Below, piece by piece: positions 1-8,450 of a DNA stretch of 64,000 nucleotides (position 1 is its first letter; every line of letters starts with the position of its first letter). The stretch comes from Enterovibrio calviensis DSM 14347 (GTDB taxonomy: Bacteria > Pseudomonadota > Gammaproteobacteria > Enterobacterales > Vibrionaceae). Made by a program: the position numbers and the translations under genes. The stretch lies in NCBI RefSeq assembly GCF_000621165.1, contig NZ_JHZA01000018.1, forward strand, positions 58,730 to 122,729, read 5' to 3'. Under the pieces are notes generated by a model. That model searched no databases, was not told the origin of the DNA, and saw nothing but the letters and a program-made list of their open reading frames with translations.

Positions 1-451
1 GTTCATTCAAACCAATGTAAGCCTGTTGCAGTAATTTGCCATTGAGACCTATCTGCTCGAGGTTTCGCAGTGCATCGGATGGCTTTTGGTTTGTGTCTTG
101 ATATGTACTACCAAACTCATCGGTGTAATATTTTTTCAGTGTGCCTGCCTGATTCGGGACCAGCACCGCTTCCGTTCCGACACTTTGGAAGCTCGTTGAA
201 AACTGAAGCATCGCATCTTCAGTCATGGTGGAATTAGCCAGATTGGTCAACTGCTTTACGATAGTGTCAAAGTAGCGCGTAACCTCCGACTTCTTCACCT
301 CTCGCGCTGACATCAATTGGTTCTGAATTTGATGCTCTAGGGCGTCGGCAGATGTTTTATCTGCCGTAAGGGTTAGCAGTGTTGCGGTAGCAATGACCGT
401 TGCCGCGCTAACAGAGACAAAAATAACTTTGATTTTTGTAGAGATGTTCAT
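1..451 (-). CDS. Methyl-accepting chemotaxis protein, N-terminal part (cut by window edge)
   Basis: Reading leftwards from an ATG at 449-451, the frame stays open for 150 codons to the window edge. The protein starts with a short basic head (MNISTKIK) and one hydrophobic helix (about residues 8-28), followed by a helical, polar region that would be periplasmic. This is the usual start of a transmembrane chemoreceptor whose HAMP and signalling domains would lie outside the window. Assignment rests only on the N-terminal architecture (TM1 plus a helical sensor containing a SAREVKKSEV-like stretch), so a sensor kinase or other TM sensor is possible. A purine-rich ribosome site precedes the ATG. 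Confidence 0.6.
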   Translation of the reverse strand, partial: MNISTKIKVIFVSVSAATVIATATLLTLTADKTSADALEHQIQNQLMSAREVKKSEVTRYFDTIVKQLTNLANSTMTEDAMLQFSTSFQSVGTEAVLVPNQAGTLKKYYTDEFGSTYQDTNQKPSDALRNLEQIGLNGKLLQQAYIGLNE

Positions 452-783
452 GCTTTTTGCTCCAAATTTTAGTCATTGGTTGCAAATGTGATTCTCATTA
501 AGTGTAGAAAATTTGACATGCTTTGTTGGCGAATCTGGAGGTTTTCCGCCAAATGTGTGTTAACGCTATGAATTTGAAGATTAATAATTTTATCGTATTG
601 ATATCCGTAGCTTGCCGTCAAAACGCAGACCATTAACTCGTCAACTAACTGACAAATGTCTAACGTTTTGTTGGCTTTATACGGTGTTGAAAGTGTATGT
701 TTTGCCTAAATGAGTGGACATAACCTAAAGGGGTGAACATGTCCATCATTTGGTTTTGGGTGTGATGCGATATCTGTTATTTT
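452..783. other. Intergenic region, no gene seen
   Basis: This gap lies between the chemoreceptor start and the 3' end of the GNAT gene. It is A/T-rich and must hold the chemoreceptor promoter. I see no open frame with a ribosome site, no clear operator and no strong hairpin terminator. Confidence 0.5.
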
Positions 784-1290
784 TTAGTCGGTTACCAATG
801 CGCGTTCTAAAATAGCGACCGAGTAGTATTGTTCAAATTTATAGCCAACATCTGTCAGATATCCCACCTGCGTAAATCCAAATTTTTCATGCAAGCGTAA
901 TGACGCGGCATTGGGTAATGTGATGACAGAATAGGCGCGTCGAATAGGGGAGCTGCTCATTTTTTCTAACAATGCAGCCATGAGTTCAGAACCCATACCT
1001 TTAGCTTGGCACTCATGGTGCAAGTAGATGGTGATTTCGCTACTGATTTTGTAGGCCAGCTTCTCGCGAAATTCACCGTTATAAGCAAACCCAATCACGT
1101 GGCCGTGCGGATCTTCTTTCACCAATACATGATAATAGCCATCACTGTCAGAAAGCTTTTCAAACCATGCTTGTCGCCGTTGGATTGACCAAGGGTCATA
1201 GTCAAAAGTGATTGCCGTATTCAATACATAATGGTTGTAGATGTCATTGATGGTGTCTAGATCCGACACGCTTGCATTTCTAATTGTCAC
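784..1290 (-). CDS. GNAT family N-acetyltransferase (phosphinothricin/MnaT type)
   Basis: A 168-residue single-domain GNAT enzyme, predicted to transfer acetyl from acetyl-CoA to an amine in the cytoplasm. The N-terminus (TIRNASVSDLDTINDIYNHY) and the length match the Pat/Bar/YncA branch, which acetylates phosphinothricin, methionine sulfoximine or related amino acids. The acetyl-CoA pyrophosphate loop is QAKGMG (residues 95-100), and an N-A-A-S-x-x-L-H-E-K-F-G-F segment follows near residue 127, both standard for the fold. The start is GTG at 1288-1290, preceded by an AAGGA ribosome site; the upstream ATG is out of frame and stops at once. It lies 24 bp from the racemase gene and is probably cotranscribed. 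The substrate cannot be told from sequence. Confidence 0.85.
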   Translation of the reverse strand: MTIRNASVSDLDTINDIYNHYVLNTAITFDYDPWSIQRRQAWFEKLSDSDGYYHVLVKEDPHGHVIGFAYNGEFREKLAYKISSEITIYLHHECQAKGMGSELMAALLEKMSSSPIRRAYSVITLPNAASLRLHEKFGFTQVGYLTDVGYKFEQYYSVAILERALVTD

Positions 1291-1314
1291 TCAGTCATTC
1301 CTTCTACGCGGTGT

Positions 1315-2010
1315 TTACTGTTCTTTTAGCGCCAGCTCGACGGCAGCGTTGGCGTGCAACTCAGTGGTGTCATACAGTGGGATACCGGTGTGTTTTTGCT
1401 GAACCAGCAACCCGATTTCTGTACAACCAAGAATGACGGCTTCAATGCCTTGCTTTTGCAGTTCGTCGATAACTGAGAGGTATTGCTTACGTGATTGTGC
1501 GGAAATCTTACCTTGGCAAAGCTCTTGGTAAATGATCTCGTGAACAATGTCTTGGTGCCACTCAGGGGGAACGGACACTTCAATGCCGTGCTCGTTGAGT
1601 CGTTCTTTATAAAATGGCTGAGACATGGTGAACCGTGTCCCAAGCAGCCCTACGTGCTTGATACCATCATGTTTTAACTGTTGCGCGGTTGCATCAGCGA
1701 TATGAAGTAAAGGGATAGAGGTGGCGGCTTGCACTTCCGAAGCGACTTTATGCATGGTGTTTGTGCCGATCATAATAAAGTCGGCACCCGCCGTTTCGAG
1801 CTTCTTCGCTTCATTGGCTAGCAGAGCTGCTGCAGCTTGCCAATCTCCAGCGCGTTGAAGTGATTCAATGTCAGCAAAATCGACACTCGTCAGGATCATT
1901 TTTGAGGAATGATGGCCGCCAAGCACTTCCTTGGTTTTTTGATTGAGTAGGCGATAGTAAATTGCTGTCGACTCCCAACTCATCCCACCAATTAAACCTA
2001 TTGTTTTCAT
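1315..2010 (-). CDS. ygeA: Aspartate/glutamate racemase family protein, YgeA type
   Basis: A cofactor-independent amino acid racemase of 231 residues. The N-terminus MKTIGLIGGMSWEST and the motifs TNTMHKVA and GCTEIGLL match E. coli YgeA, a broad-specificity racemase. As in YgeA, the first of the two catalytic cysteines of the wider family is a threonine (T83), while the second is kept (C196). I therefore expect slow, broad racemisation rather than a dedicated aspartate racemase. ATG at 2008-2010 has an AAGGA site 8 bases upstream; a longer in-frame TTG start at 2037 is not needed. It is probably the first gene of a two-gene unit with the GNAT downstream. Confidence 0.85.
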   Translation of the reverse strand: MKTIGLIGGMSWESTAIYYRLLNQKTKEVLGGHHSSKMILTSVDFADIESLQRAGDWQAAAALLANEAKKLETAGADFIMIGTNTMHKVASEVQAATSIPLLHIADATAQQLKHDGIKHVGLLGTRFTMSQPFYKERLNEHGIEVSVPPEWHQDIVHEIIYQELCQGKISAQSRKQYLSVIDELQKQGIEAVILGCTEIGLLVQQKHTGIPLYDTTELHANAAVELALKEQ

Positions 2011-2482
2011 GTGCACAATCCTTGTATATCCGAGCACAGATGTAGTGATGTAACTATGTTGATGTAGTTATATGCTTCCGTTAACTAAACAGTAAATACC
2101 ATATAATCTCCGAAAAGGCACTGTTACTTGCTGAGACAGATCAGAAGTCGTGCTTTCTCAACATCATTGCAACTATTGCGTTGAGGGGGAATAGACAGAC
2201 TGATGTTTAAAAAGGGAATGAAAAAAGGGGTGTATGGTTGTGAAAGCGTCAAGCTGGGTGGTGTTTTCAGAATGGATTCAAGGTTACTTGGGATATGGTG
2301 TTTGGGATATGGCACTTAAGGTGTGTTGTTTAACAAAAGTTAGCCTCTATTAAACAACACATTTAAGTAACACATTTGAACAATGCATTGATACCGGCAT
2401 TGATACCGGCATTGATATCGGGATTGTTCTTGTGGTTCAGGCGAATGACTTTTTTGGTAACCGTTTTGGAAACACGTTTGTG
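2011..2482. other. Gene-free spacer with 12-bp tandem repeat
   Basis: About 470 bp between the start of the racemase gene and the 3' end of the EAL gene. The short open frame at 2124-2315 (minus) has no ribosome site and a biased composition, so I do not call it a gene. The region is A/T-rich, holds two ACACATTT direct repeats near 2358-2376 and the 12-bp tandem repeat listed separately. Confidence 0.5.
2385..2420. repeat. 12-bp direct tandem repeat, three copies
   Basis: The unit GCATTGATACCG occurs twice exactly (2385-2396, 2397-2408) and a third time with one change (GCATTGATATCG, 2409-2420), then decays into GGATTGTTCTTG. It is non-coding and lies just past the 3' end of the EAL-domain gene. 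It could vary in copy number by slippage. Confidence 0.85.
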
Positions 2483-3709
2483 CTAGCCACTCGTTTTTGA
2501 TGTCGTCGCATTGGCGCTGACACCTTTCAACCAGCTGCTATACCAACTGCCCAGGCTTTCTATGGCCTTCGGTCGGCAGATCAAAAAACCTTGCAACAAT
2601 ATGCCGGGGTACCTGGAATAGAGATAATCGAGATCCTCAAAGTGCTCAATGCCTTCTGCTACCAAATCTACGTCAAATGAATTGGTAATCTCAGCGAGTG
2701 ATTGAACAATCACCTGACTGAATTGATCTTGATGGATGTGGTTGATCAAGGTTCTATCAATTTTTACTTCGGTAAAAGGCAAGCTTCTTAGCTGATTAAT
2801 ATTGGTAAAACCCGTGCCAAAATCATCCATTGATAGCCCATACCCCCTGATCCGTAGTCGGTTGAGTGACTCCATTTGTTCGGGGGTTTTAAGCGCATAT
2901 TCCTCAGTGATTTCTAACACTACACGGGATTTATCGATATGTTTTTCGCTGAAGAGAATTTCAAGTCGATTCGGGATCTCTAGGTCCGCGAGCTGTTGAG
3001 CGGATAGGTTGATACTGACGTGTACGTTGTCGCCAAAGATTTCCGAGAGCTTATCCATATCATGTGCAGTCGCTTCTGCCAGCTGCATCGTCATTAAGTC
3101 CATCAGGTCATGTTCTATGGCTGTGGGTATAAAGCGACCCGGTAGAACGGCATCGGTTTCTCCCGGCAGTCGAATACGTGCAAGTACCTCTAGGCTTTCG
3201 ACACGGTTTGTCTGAGGGTTTAACTTAGGTTGGTAATAAGGGATGACTTGATGGCGCTCAATACAGTGTAATAACTCTGATTTACTCATTTTTTGAAAAT
3301 GAGTAAATCGTCGTTCTTCAATTTGGTCCATTCTATCGAGTATCAGTTTTAAAGCGTCGACTTTCAGCGGTTTGGATACATTTCCAAGTAGGCAGATTGA
3401 CTGCTGTCTGGCAACTTCAGCAGCGAGTTCAATGATCCGCACATCAAGGTCAGAAATAATGCACACGCCACCTTTAAAGTCCATTTTTCCTAACTCTCGA
3501 ATGACGCCCATGCCATCAATTTCGGGCATGTTGAGGTCGGTGAGGACAATGTCATATTTGGTGGGGAAATGCTGCAGTTCCTCAATGGCCTCAACGGGTG
3601 ATGAAAAGCGAGTGACGTCGCTATAGCCCAGCTCTCGCAGCATTCCCTCAACTAACGCTAAGATGGCGATGGAATCGTCAACTATCAAAATTCGCCTATC
3701 TTTGCTCAT
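2483..3709 (-). CDS. Response regulator with REC and EAL domains (cyclic-di-GMP phosphodiesterase)
   Basis: A 408-residue two-domain cytoplasmic protein. Residues 5-125 form a receiver domain with the acidic pair D11/D12, the phosphoacceptor D58 (VLTDLNMP) and the conserved lysine in VSKPLK. Residues from about 145 to 395 form an EAL domain that would hydrolyse cyclic-di-GMP. The signature is EVL rather than EAL (SLEVLARIR), but the other catalytic positions are there: NLSAQQL, EITEEY, MDDFGTG, VKIDR and VAEGIE. Activity is therefore likely. The layout is that of VieA/RocR-like regulators, though no DNA-binding domain follows. No sensor kinase is adjacent. An AGGGA site precedes the ATG. Confidence 0.9.
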   Translation of the reverse strand: MSKDRRILIVDDSIAILALVEGMLRELGYSDVTRFSSPVEAIEELQHFPTKYDIVLTDLNMPEIDGMGVIRELGKMDFKGGVCIISDLDVRIIELAAEVARQQSICLLGNVSKPLKVDALKLILDRMDQIEERRFTHFQKMSKSELLHCIERHQVIPYYQPKLNPQTNRVESLEVLARIRLPGETDAVLPGRFIPTAIEHDLMDLMTMQLAEATAHDMDKLSEIFGDNVHVSINLSAQQLADLEIPNRLEILFSEKHIDKSRVVLEITEEYALKTPEQMESLNRLRIRGYGLSMDDFGTGFTNINQLRSLPFTEVKIDRTLINHIHQDQFSQVIVQSLAEITNSFDVDLVAEGIEHFEDLDYLYSRYPGILLQGFLICRPKAIESLGSWYSSWLKGVSANATTSKTSG

Positions 3710-3965
3710 TTCTAATCCCTAAAAAAAGTGTCTCAATAGTAAAACTAGATGGATATTAGAAAAACACAAACGTCTACAAGGTATGAAAAAGCATACAATG
3801 CGAAGTCAGGCGAAAATTTTGAATCGGTTTAGACACTTAGTGACAGAACATTGATTTGAAGAAATGTTTTTATTGAAGTTTTGTTGATACATCCGATTCT
3901 GGCGATTGGTGATCGCAGATCGAGTTAAAGTCACCACGAAGGATAAACACTATGCAGGATTTTTC

Positions 3966-4853
3966 ATGGAAATGAATAGAAAAGACACACTTGATCTGGT
4001 GCTGCTCGCCGCGTTATGGGGGGCTTCATTCATACTCATTCGCTACGCCGTGCCTGAATTTGGCCCGTTTGCTCTGATTTTGGTGCGTGTGGGGTTAGCT
4101 GCCTTATTACTGCTACCGATTCTAATGATTCGCCGTCAACTCCCTATTTTCAAGGCGCACTGGTTTCACGCCTGCACTGTCGGTCTATTTAGTTCAGCCG
4201 TACCTTTTTTACTTTTTGCCTATGCAATGATGAGTGTAACGGGAAGCTTCGCATCAATCGTTAATGCCGGCACGCCGATATGGGGAGCAATTATTGCTTA
4301 CCTATGGTTGGGTGAGTCTATGACAAGAAATCGCGTTCTTGGGCTCCTTTTGGGTGTGCTCGGTGTGGTGATTCTTGTTTGGGGGAAACTGGACTTTGGT
4401 GACCAGGGATTAGGCTTTCCAGTGTTGGCTGTATTGGGTGCGACGTTTATGTACGGAATTTCAGCGAGTTACACCAAGCGATTCTTACATGATGTTCCAC
4501 CTTTAGTCACGGCAACAGGCAGCCAAATAGGGGCAACCTTGTCTTTAATTCCGTTCGGTTTTTATTTTTGGCCTGATGCTGCGCCAAGCACAGCAAGCTG
4601 GATCGCTGCCATGGTGCTGGGTTTTGCCTCAACGGGTTTTGCCTATGTCATATTCTTCCGCTTGATTGGTAACATTGGGCCAGCGAACACGATGACGGTG
4701 ACCTTCTTGATCCCATTGTTTGCAGCAGTGTGGGGAGCGATGTTCTTGGGAGAAATTATTACCGTGAGAATGATGCTTGGCGCGTTAGCCATCTTCTTAG
4801 GAACAGCGTTAGCAACGGGTTTCCTATCTCGCAGGCAGAGGAAAAACGCATAG
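3966..4853 (+). CDS. EamA-family (DMT superfamily) transporter
   Basis: A 295-residue inner-membrane protein with ten predicted helices made of two EamA repeats (first ends near YLWLGESMTRNR, second near MFLGEIITVRM). Members export amino acids, metabolites or drugs; the substrate here is unknown. I place the start at ATG 3966 (MEMNRKDTLDL) because an AGGA site lies just upstream and the first helix follows directly; a longer TTG-start version adds twenty hydrophilic residues. It converges on the MarR-type gene and shares a bidirectional terminator with it. Confidence 0.85.
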   Translation: MEMNRKDTLDLVLLAALWGASFILIRYAVPEFGPFALILVRVGLAALLLLPILMIRRQLPIFKAHWFHACTVGLFSSAVPFLLFAYAMMSVTGSFASIVNAGTPIWGAIIAYLWLGESMTRNRVLGLLLGVLGVVILVWGKLDFGDQGLGFPVLAVLGATFMYGISASYTKRFLHDVPPLVTATGSQIGATLSLIPFGFYFWPDAAPSTASWIAAMVLGFASTGFAYVIFFRLIGNIGPANTMTVTFLIPLFAAVWGAMFLGEIITVRMMLGALAIFLGTALATGFLSRRQRKNA

Positions 4854-4901
4854 TGTAGGGAAGCGGGGGTGAAACCGCCTGCATTGAACATGAATAGACA
4901 A

Positions 4902-4926
4902 AGAGCCCATGAGGGGCTCTTTTTTG
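4902..4926. terminator. Bidirectional terminator between transporter and marR genes
   Basis: The stem AGAGCCC/GGGCTCT with a short ATGAG-type loop is followed by a T-run on the plus strand. It lies between two convergent genes; on the minus side the A-run is shorter, so it mainly serves the transporter gene. Confidence 0.85.
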
Positions 4927-4943
4927 TGGGTGCTGACTGTCGC

Positions 4944-5426
4944 TTATTGTGACTCTGAGGTAGTCAGTGCAGAGACTTCTAGTAGCGGTGCTGCATCAAT
5001 ATTGTCAGCATTCATCATCGAAGAGATTCGCTGAACTGAAGATATCAGTAGCGACTGCTCCCATTCTTCCAACGATTGAAAGCGCGAAATAAAACTGTCT
5101 TGTAACGGTTTAGGTGCTTGCTCAAGTGCTTTTTCACCTTCCGGCGTTAAATGCGCATGGACTTTACGCTTATCAAGGTTACTTCTGACACGCACGATGA
5201 GATTGCGGCTTGCGAGACGATCCAAGATGGTCGTCGCAGTGGCTTGGCTCATATTGGTATGGTTAGACAGCTGACGAATGGTCACTTCATCCAATTCATG
5301 AATCGCACTCATGAGTACGAGTTGAGGTCCTGTTAAGCCTGCAACTTTGTTGAGCTTACGTGAATGTAGGTCAATGGCTCGAATAATTTGTCTTAGCGCA
5401 ACCAGCACCTCTTCGTGCTTCTCCAT
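4944..5426 (-). CDS. MarR-family transcriptional regulator
   Basis: A 160-residue winged-helix repressor. The recognition region is VTIRQLSNHTNMSQATATTILDRL, followed by the wing SNLDKRKVHAHLTPEG, both characteristic of MarR. The start at ATG 5424-5426 (MEKHEEVL) has a strong AAAGGAGA site; the in-frame upstream extension is unlikely. It is transcribed away from the iron operon that starts 307 bp to the right, so it may act on itself or on a distant target. No palindrome that I could tie to it was found beyond the Fur-like sites. Confidence 0.85.
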   Translation of the reverse strand: MEKHEEVLVALRQIIRAIDLHSRKLNKVAGLTGPQLVLMSAIHELDEVTIRQLSNHTNMSQATATTILDRLASRNLIVRVRSNLDKRKVHAHLTPEGEKALEQAPKPLQDSFISRFQSLEEWEQSLLISSVQRISSMMNADNIDAAPLLEVSALTTSESQ

Positions 5427-5630
5427 CGAAGCGTCTCCTTTAACTGCAGCAGGGTGAAAAACCGCGAAATTATCTGCGTAAAACACAAATAATAAAAGGC
5501 TTTTTCAATAACCTTACACACTGGAAGCGAAAGATGCGATATCGGAAAGCCATAGACTTTTCGTTGAGGCTCAAAAACGAGGCGTTGACGCTATGCAACT
5601 CAATACAAATGTTAAGGTAATGCGTATTTG

Positions 5631-5649
5631 AATGAGATTTTTTCTCATT
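5631..5649. promoter_or_regulatory. Fur box upstream of the iron operon
   Basis: The 19 bases match the Vibrio Fur consensus AATGANAATNATTNTCATT at all defined positions but two, and the outer arms AATGAGA/TCTCATT are a perfect inverted repeat. It lies about 85-100 bp upstream of the imelysin ATG. Repression by Fur with iron is the expected control. Confidence 0.8.
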
Positions 5650-5688
5650 ATCATTTGAAATGATTGATAGTGAATGTAATAATCATTC
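5650..5688. promoter_or_regulatory. Two further dyads in the iron-operon control region
   Basis: Directly after the Fur box is a perfect 7-1-7 palindrome (ATCATTT, G, AAATGAT; 5650-5664), then GAATG-7-CATTC (5672-5688). They resemble extended Fur operators built of repeated NATNAT hexamers and probably let several Fur dimers bind. Confidence 0.55.
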
Positions 5689-5733
5689 GCGTTTGTAATA
5701 ACTGGTTACATATCAACTTTTCAAGGACAGATT

Positions 5734-6990
5734 ATGATGTATTCCTCTCGTGCCATGGCTCTCTCTGCATTCTCTCTTTCGTTAGCTTCTTTTACTACGT
5801 CGGCAGCGACGCCAGATCAAGTTGTTAGCCACTATGCCGATCTTGCTCATGCGGTTTATAGCGATTCTCACCTCACCGCAAAGCAGCTTGATACCGCAAT
5901 CAACGCGTTGATTGAGAAACCATCAGCGCAAACATTGGCGACAGCTAAAACAGCGTGGCTTGCAGCTCGAGTACCGTATCAGCAATCTGAAGTGTTTCGC
6001 TTCGGCAATGCCATTGTTGATGACTGGGAAGGGCAATTGAATGCGTGGCCTTTGGACGAAGGTTTGATCGATTACGTGGCAACGGACTACCAGTATGAAC
6101 TGGGTAATGAAGGCGCGGTGGCTAACATTGTTGCTAGCACGTCGATTAGTGTTGGTAATGAAACCATTGATATTCAGAAAATCACGCCTGAGGTGATTGC
6201 GTCTTTGAATGAATTGGGTGGATCTGAAGCCAATGTGGCTTCCGGCTATCACGCTATCGAATTCCTACTGTGGGGCCAAGATCTTAACGGTACAAATAGC
6301 GGCGCGGGCGAACGTTCATTCACCGATTTTGCTTATGGTGAATCATGCACAAATGGTCACTGTGATCGTCGTAGAGACTATTTAAAAGCGGCATCTGAAT
6401 TGCTTATCACCGACTTAGCTTGGATGGAAAACCAATGGGCAGCGGGTGTGAGTGGCAATTACCGCGAAACCTTGCTTAACGAAAACGCAGAGAATGGTCT
6501 GAGAAAAATGCTGTTTGGCATGGGGTCATTGTCGCTAGGTGAATTGGCGGGTGAGCGCATGAAAGTGGCACTGGAAGCGAACTCATCGGAAGACGAGCAT
6601 GACTGCTTTTCGGACAACACCCATAACTCTCATTATTACAACGAGCAAGGCATCTATAACGTCTTCACGGGTAGCTACTCTCGCGTAGACGGCTCTGCAG
6701 TGAGCGGCCCATCTTTGTATGGCATGGTGAAAAAAGCGAACCCTGAAAAGGCGGGAGAGATCCTTGCTGATTTCGACTCTGCGCGCAGTGCTGTGTTTAA
6801 GCTGGTGGAATCTGCTGAAGTGGACGGCGTGCATTTTGACCAATTGATTGCTGTTAACAACACGGATGGTCACCTCGTGATCAACAACGCGATTGCTGCA
6901 CTGGTTGATCAAACTCGTGGCATTGAGTCTATCGCTGGCGAGTTGGGTATTAGCAATCTCAATCCGGATAGCGCCGATCACCAATTCTAA
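5734..6990 (+). CDS. Imelysin-family iron-regulated protein (peptidase M75 / IrpA-like)
   Basis: A 418-residue exported protein with a Sec signal peptide ending near TSAA (residue 25) and an imelysin domain over the rest. The defining GxHxxE motif is present as GYHAIE (residues 171-176). Imelysins are periplasmic proteins of iron acquisition, and despite the M75 name protease activity is doubtful for most. It opens a four-gene unit (with DUF1111, a second imelysin and DUF1513) that is widely kept in gamma-proteobacteria such as Pseudomonas. A Fur box upstream supports iron control. ATG 5734 has an AAGGA site; ATG 5737 is the alternative. Confidence 0.9.
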   Translation: MMYSSRAMALSAFSLSLASFTTSAATPDQVVSHYADLAHAVYSDSHLTAKQLDTAINALIEKPSAQTLATAKTAWLAARVPYQQSEVFRFGNAIVDDWEGQLNAWPLDEGLIDYVATDYQYELGNEGAVANIVASTSISVGNETIDIQKITPEVIASLNELGGSEANVASGYHAIEFLLWGQDLNGTNSGAGERSFTDFAYGESCTNGHCDRRRDYLKAASELLITDLAWMENQWAAGVSGNYRETLLNENAENGLRKMLFGMGSLSLGELAGERMKVALEANSSEDEHDCFSDNTHNSHYYNEQGIYNVFTGSYSRVDGSAVSGPSLYGMVKKANPEKAGEILADFDSARSAVFKLVESAEVDGVHFDQLIAVNNTDGHLVINNAIAALVDQTRGIESIAGELGISNLNPDSADHQF

Positions 6991-7061
6991 GAAATAGAAA
7001 ATTAAACAGGGAGTTGCGGCAGGTTTGTCGCAACTCCCTTTGACGTATTTGGAAAGTAGTC

Positions 7062-8438
7062 ATGAAATATACGGTTTTACTGCTCAGTGTCTTTGCATCG
7101 TTGTCATTCGCAAGTGAGATAAAGTCGGGTGGAGACACGACGACGAGCAAACAGGGCGCGAACGCCTTTTCCCAGCCAGCCACGAATCTTCCTCTTAGTG
7201 ATCGCATTGACTTCAGTGTCGGCAACAGTTTTTTCCGTAACCCTTGGGTAAGCGCCCCCGCATCGACCGATGCCAGAGATGGACTTGGGCCACTGTTTAA
7301 TACCAATGGATGTCAAAACTGCCACATTAAAGATGGACGAGGTCATTTGCCGCTTGAAGGTGATCAGAATGCCGTCTCTTTGCTCATTCGTTTGAGCATT
7401 CCTGCGTTGACCGACACACAGAAAAAGCAGCTCATTTTGTCCGGTAACATTCCTGAACCGACATACGGTGGGCAACTTCAAGATTTTGCGCTTCCGGGTG
7501 AAAAGCCGGAAGGTAGAATTGTCGTGAAGTTTGATTACCACACGGAAACATTCGCTGATGGACACACGGTTGAGTTGCGTAAGCCGATCATCTCTATTGC
7601 AGATTTGAATTACGGCGCGATGCACCCTAACACGCAAATGTCGGCGCGTATTGCACCGCCGATGATCGGGTTAGGCTTGTTGGAATCGATCCCCGAAGCG
7701 ACGTTATTGGCTATTGCTGATCAGCAAAATAAAGATAACAACGGAGTGTCGGGGCGTCCCAATTATGTGTGGGATGTAGCGCAAGACAAAACGGTGGTTG
7801 GGCGCTTTGGCTGGAAAGCCGGTCAGCCAAATCTGATGCAGCAAAATGCCGCGGCGTTTAATGGCGACTTGGGCTTAACCAGCGCATTGTTTGCTGACGA
7901 AAACTGTTCCACAGGACAAGATCTTTGTCAGCGTTTGCCAAACGGTGGCAACCCAGAAGTCAGCGAAAAGATTCTTAATTTTGTCGAGTTCTATTCCCAA
8001 CATCTCGCTGTTCCGATGCGCCGCAATCTTTCCGACCCCTTGGTTCAGAAAGGGGAGACGTTATTCCAAGAGGCCGGTTGCGCAAGTTGCCACCAGTCAA
8101 ACCTCAAAACGGCAGCGCGCAGCAATAGGCCTGCACTGAGTGAACAAACCATTCACCCTTATACCGATCTTTTACTGCATGACATGGGTGAAGGATTGGC
8201 AGATAACCGTGGGGAGTTTTTGGCTAACGGTCAAGAATGGCGAACCGCACCGCTTTGGGGAATTGGGTATACCCACGAAGTGAATGGGCACACTGAATAT
8301 CTTCACGATGGTCGTGCTCGAACGGAAATGGAGGCGATTCTTTGGCACGGTGGTGAAGCCAAAGCAAGCCAACAAGCAGTCTTAGGGTTTGATGCGCGCC
8401 AAAGAGCGGCATTGATAGCATTTCTGAAGTCGTTGTAG
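7062..8438 (+). CDS. Di-haem c-type cytochrome, DUF1111 (thiol oxidoreductase-like)
   Basis: A 458-residue periplasmic protein with a signal peptide (cleavage near SFAS) and two haem-c sites: CQNCH at residue 84 and CASCH at residue 340. DUF1111 proteins are distant relatives of MauG and di-haem peroxidases; they are routinely linked to imelysins, where a redox step on iron is suspected. No function is proven. The second haem site sits in a small cytochrome domain (FQEAGCASCH) followed by a histidine-rich stretch (LLHDMGEG, HDGRARTEMEAI) that is typical of the family. The gene lies 71 bp after the first imelysin and 12 bp before the second. Confidence 0.9.
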   Translation: MKYTVLLLSVFASLSFASEIKSGGDTTTSKQGANAFSQPATNLPLSDRIDFSVGNSFFRNPWVSAPASTDARDGLGPLFNTNGCQNCHIKDGRGHLPLEGDQNAVSLLIRLSIPALTDTQKKQLILSGNIPEPTYGGQLQDFALPGEKPEGRIVVKFDYHTETFADGHTVELRKPIISIADLNYGAMHPNTQMSARIAPPMIGLGLLESIPEATLLAIADQQNKDNNGVSGRPNYVWDVAQDKTVVGRFGWKAGQPNLMQQNAAAFNGDLGLTSALFADENCSTGQDLCQRLPNGGNPEVSEKILNFVEFYSQHLAVPMRRNLSDPLVQKGETLFQEAGCASCHQSNLKTAARSNRPALSEQTIHPYTDLLLHDMGEGLADNRGEFLANGQEWRTAPLWGIGYTHEVNGHTEYLHDGRARTEMEAILWHGGEAKASQQAVLGFDARQRAALIAFLKSL

Positions 8439-8450
8439 GAATGGGATGTG

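Noticed and set aside
2124..2315. Minus-strand frame of 63 codons in the spacer after the racemase
   Set aside because: No ribosome site, Pro/Ser-rich low-complexity reading, overlaps nothing conserved.
6583..6984. Minus-strand frame opposite the first imelysin
   Set aside because: Shadow of a well-supported gene with signal peptide and GxHxxE motif on the other strand.
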